DNA from: Gammaproteobacteria bacterium
GTDB lineage: Bacteria; Pseudomonadota; Gammaproteobacteria; Chromatiales; Sedimenticolaceae
Reading direction: 5' to 3'
DNA: 6,055 nucleotides
Assembly (NCBI GenBank): GCA_020445165.1
Contig: JAGRHE010000165.1
Coordinates: forward strand, 1 to 6,055
Within the stretch, counting starts at the first letter, position 1. Each line of letters opens with the position of its first letter. Below are positions 5,663 through 6,055 of the stretch, one piece after another. The position numbers and the translations under genes are program-made. A model generated the notes under the pieces. That model ran no database searches. It worked only from the letters and a program-made list of their open reading frames with translations, and was not told the origin of the DNA.

Positions 5663-6055
5663 TTAGCCGAGCAGCGACAGCACGTTCTGCGGCAAGGCAT
5701 TGGCCTGGGCCAACATCGCCGTACCTGCCTGCTGCAGGATCTGCGTGCGGGTCAGGTTCGCCGTCTCTTTCGCGAAGTCGGTGTCCATCACGCGGCTGCG
5801 GGCTGCGCTCTGGTTCTCGATCACGTTGGCGTTGTTACGCACCGTCGCCTCGAGCCGGTTCTGCTTGGCACCGAAATCAGCACGCTTGGCCGAGATGTTG
5901 TTGATCGCGGTATCCAGCATGGCGACCAGCGAACCTGCCTGGCCGGCAGAACCGATCGAGGCCTGACCAAGGATCGAGTTGAGACCGCCGGATGCCAGCG
6001 TCTTGGTCTGCAGCGCCGCGGTCGAGATCTTGATCTGGTAGCTGGCGCCAGCCTT
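5663..6055 (-). CDS. fliC: Flagellin, C-terminal part (partial)
   Basis: The last 130 codons of flagellin, the filament subunit, are present with a TAA stop; the frame stays open to the window edge, so the 5' part lies outside. The visible end is typical flagellin D1/D0: a GSLVAMLDTAINNISAKRADFGAKQNRLE helix, then NVIENQSAARSRVMDTDFAKETANL, then TRTQILQQAGTAMLAQANALPQNVLSLLG at the terminus. The ILQQAGTAMLAQAN segment is the D0 helix that lines the filament channel and is the region FliS grips. The serine-, alanine- and glycine-rich stretch before it (about the first 40 visible residues) leads from D1 toward the variable central domain. The N-terminal D0/D1 half, including any TLR5-recognition segment, cannot be assessed. 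It may be one of several flagellin copies, but only one is visible. Confidence 0.96.
   Translation of the reverse strand, partial: KAGASYQIKISTAALQTKTLASGGLNSILGQASIGSAGQAGSLVAMLDTAINNISAKRADFGAKQNRLEATVRNNANVIENQSAARSRVMDTDFAKETANLTRTQILQQAGTAMLAQANALPQNVLSLLG

Noticed and set aside
1..6055. Mobile elements, CRISPR arrays, toxin-antitoxin pairs, tRNA genes or tandem repeats
   Set aside because: Nothing of the kind is visible. Nearly all bases are explained by intact housekeeping or flagellar genes and short spacers.

Overview
The window looks like a stretch of core chromosome from a flagellated gammaproteobacterium. It is GC-rich (roughly 60% by eye) and densely packed. The best matches to known families are gammaproteobacterial: RecQ with the E. 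coli domain order and length, a YpjD-type membrane protein beside ffh, and a polar-flagellum-style fliC-flaG-fliD-fliS-fliT order. Species cannot be determined from this sequence. No mobile element, CRISPR array, tRNA or rRNA is visible.

Layout. At the left edge, the first ten codons of ffh (SRP54 homologue) run leftward off the window. A 70-bp divergent spacer holding a perfect 7-7-7 inverted repeat separates it from a rightward ypjD-like gene for an eight-helix CcsA/HemX-family membrane protein. That gene converges with leftward recQ, leaving only 8 bp between the two stop codons. To the right of recQ all genes lie on the minus strand. In transcription order they are fliC (C-terminal 130 residues only, running off the right edge), a hairpin-bearing spacer, flaG, fliD, a 100-bp spacer, fliS, fliT, and after a further 111 bp, recQ.

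How the genes work together. FliC is the filament subunit, FliD the filament cap, FliS the chaperone that holds unexported flagellin by its C-terminus, and FliT the small helical export chaperone usually associated with FliD. FlaG is a small filament-length or filament-structure protein found next to fliD in polar flagellates. The block is therefore the late filament-assembly module. Candidate sigma-28 (FliA) promoters can be drawn upstream of flaG and, with better -10 agreement, in the fliD-fliS gap. Both are consensus matches only.

I found no previously undescribed system. The points most worth a second look are the symmetric element between ffh and ypjD, the possible separate sigma-28 promoter for fliS-fliT, the near-leaderless appearance of recQ, the hairpin after fliC that lacks a U-tract, and the start-site correction for flaG.
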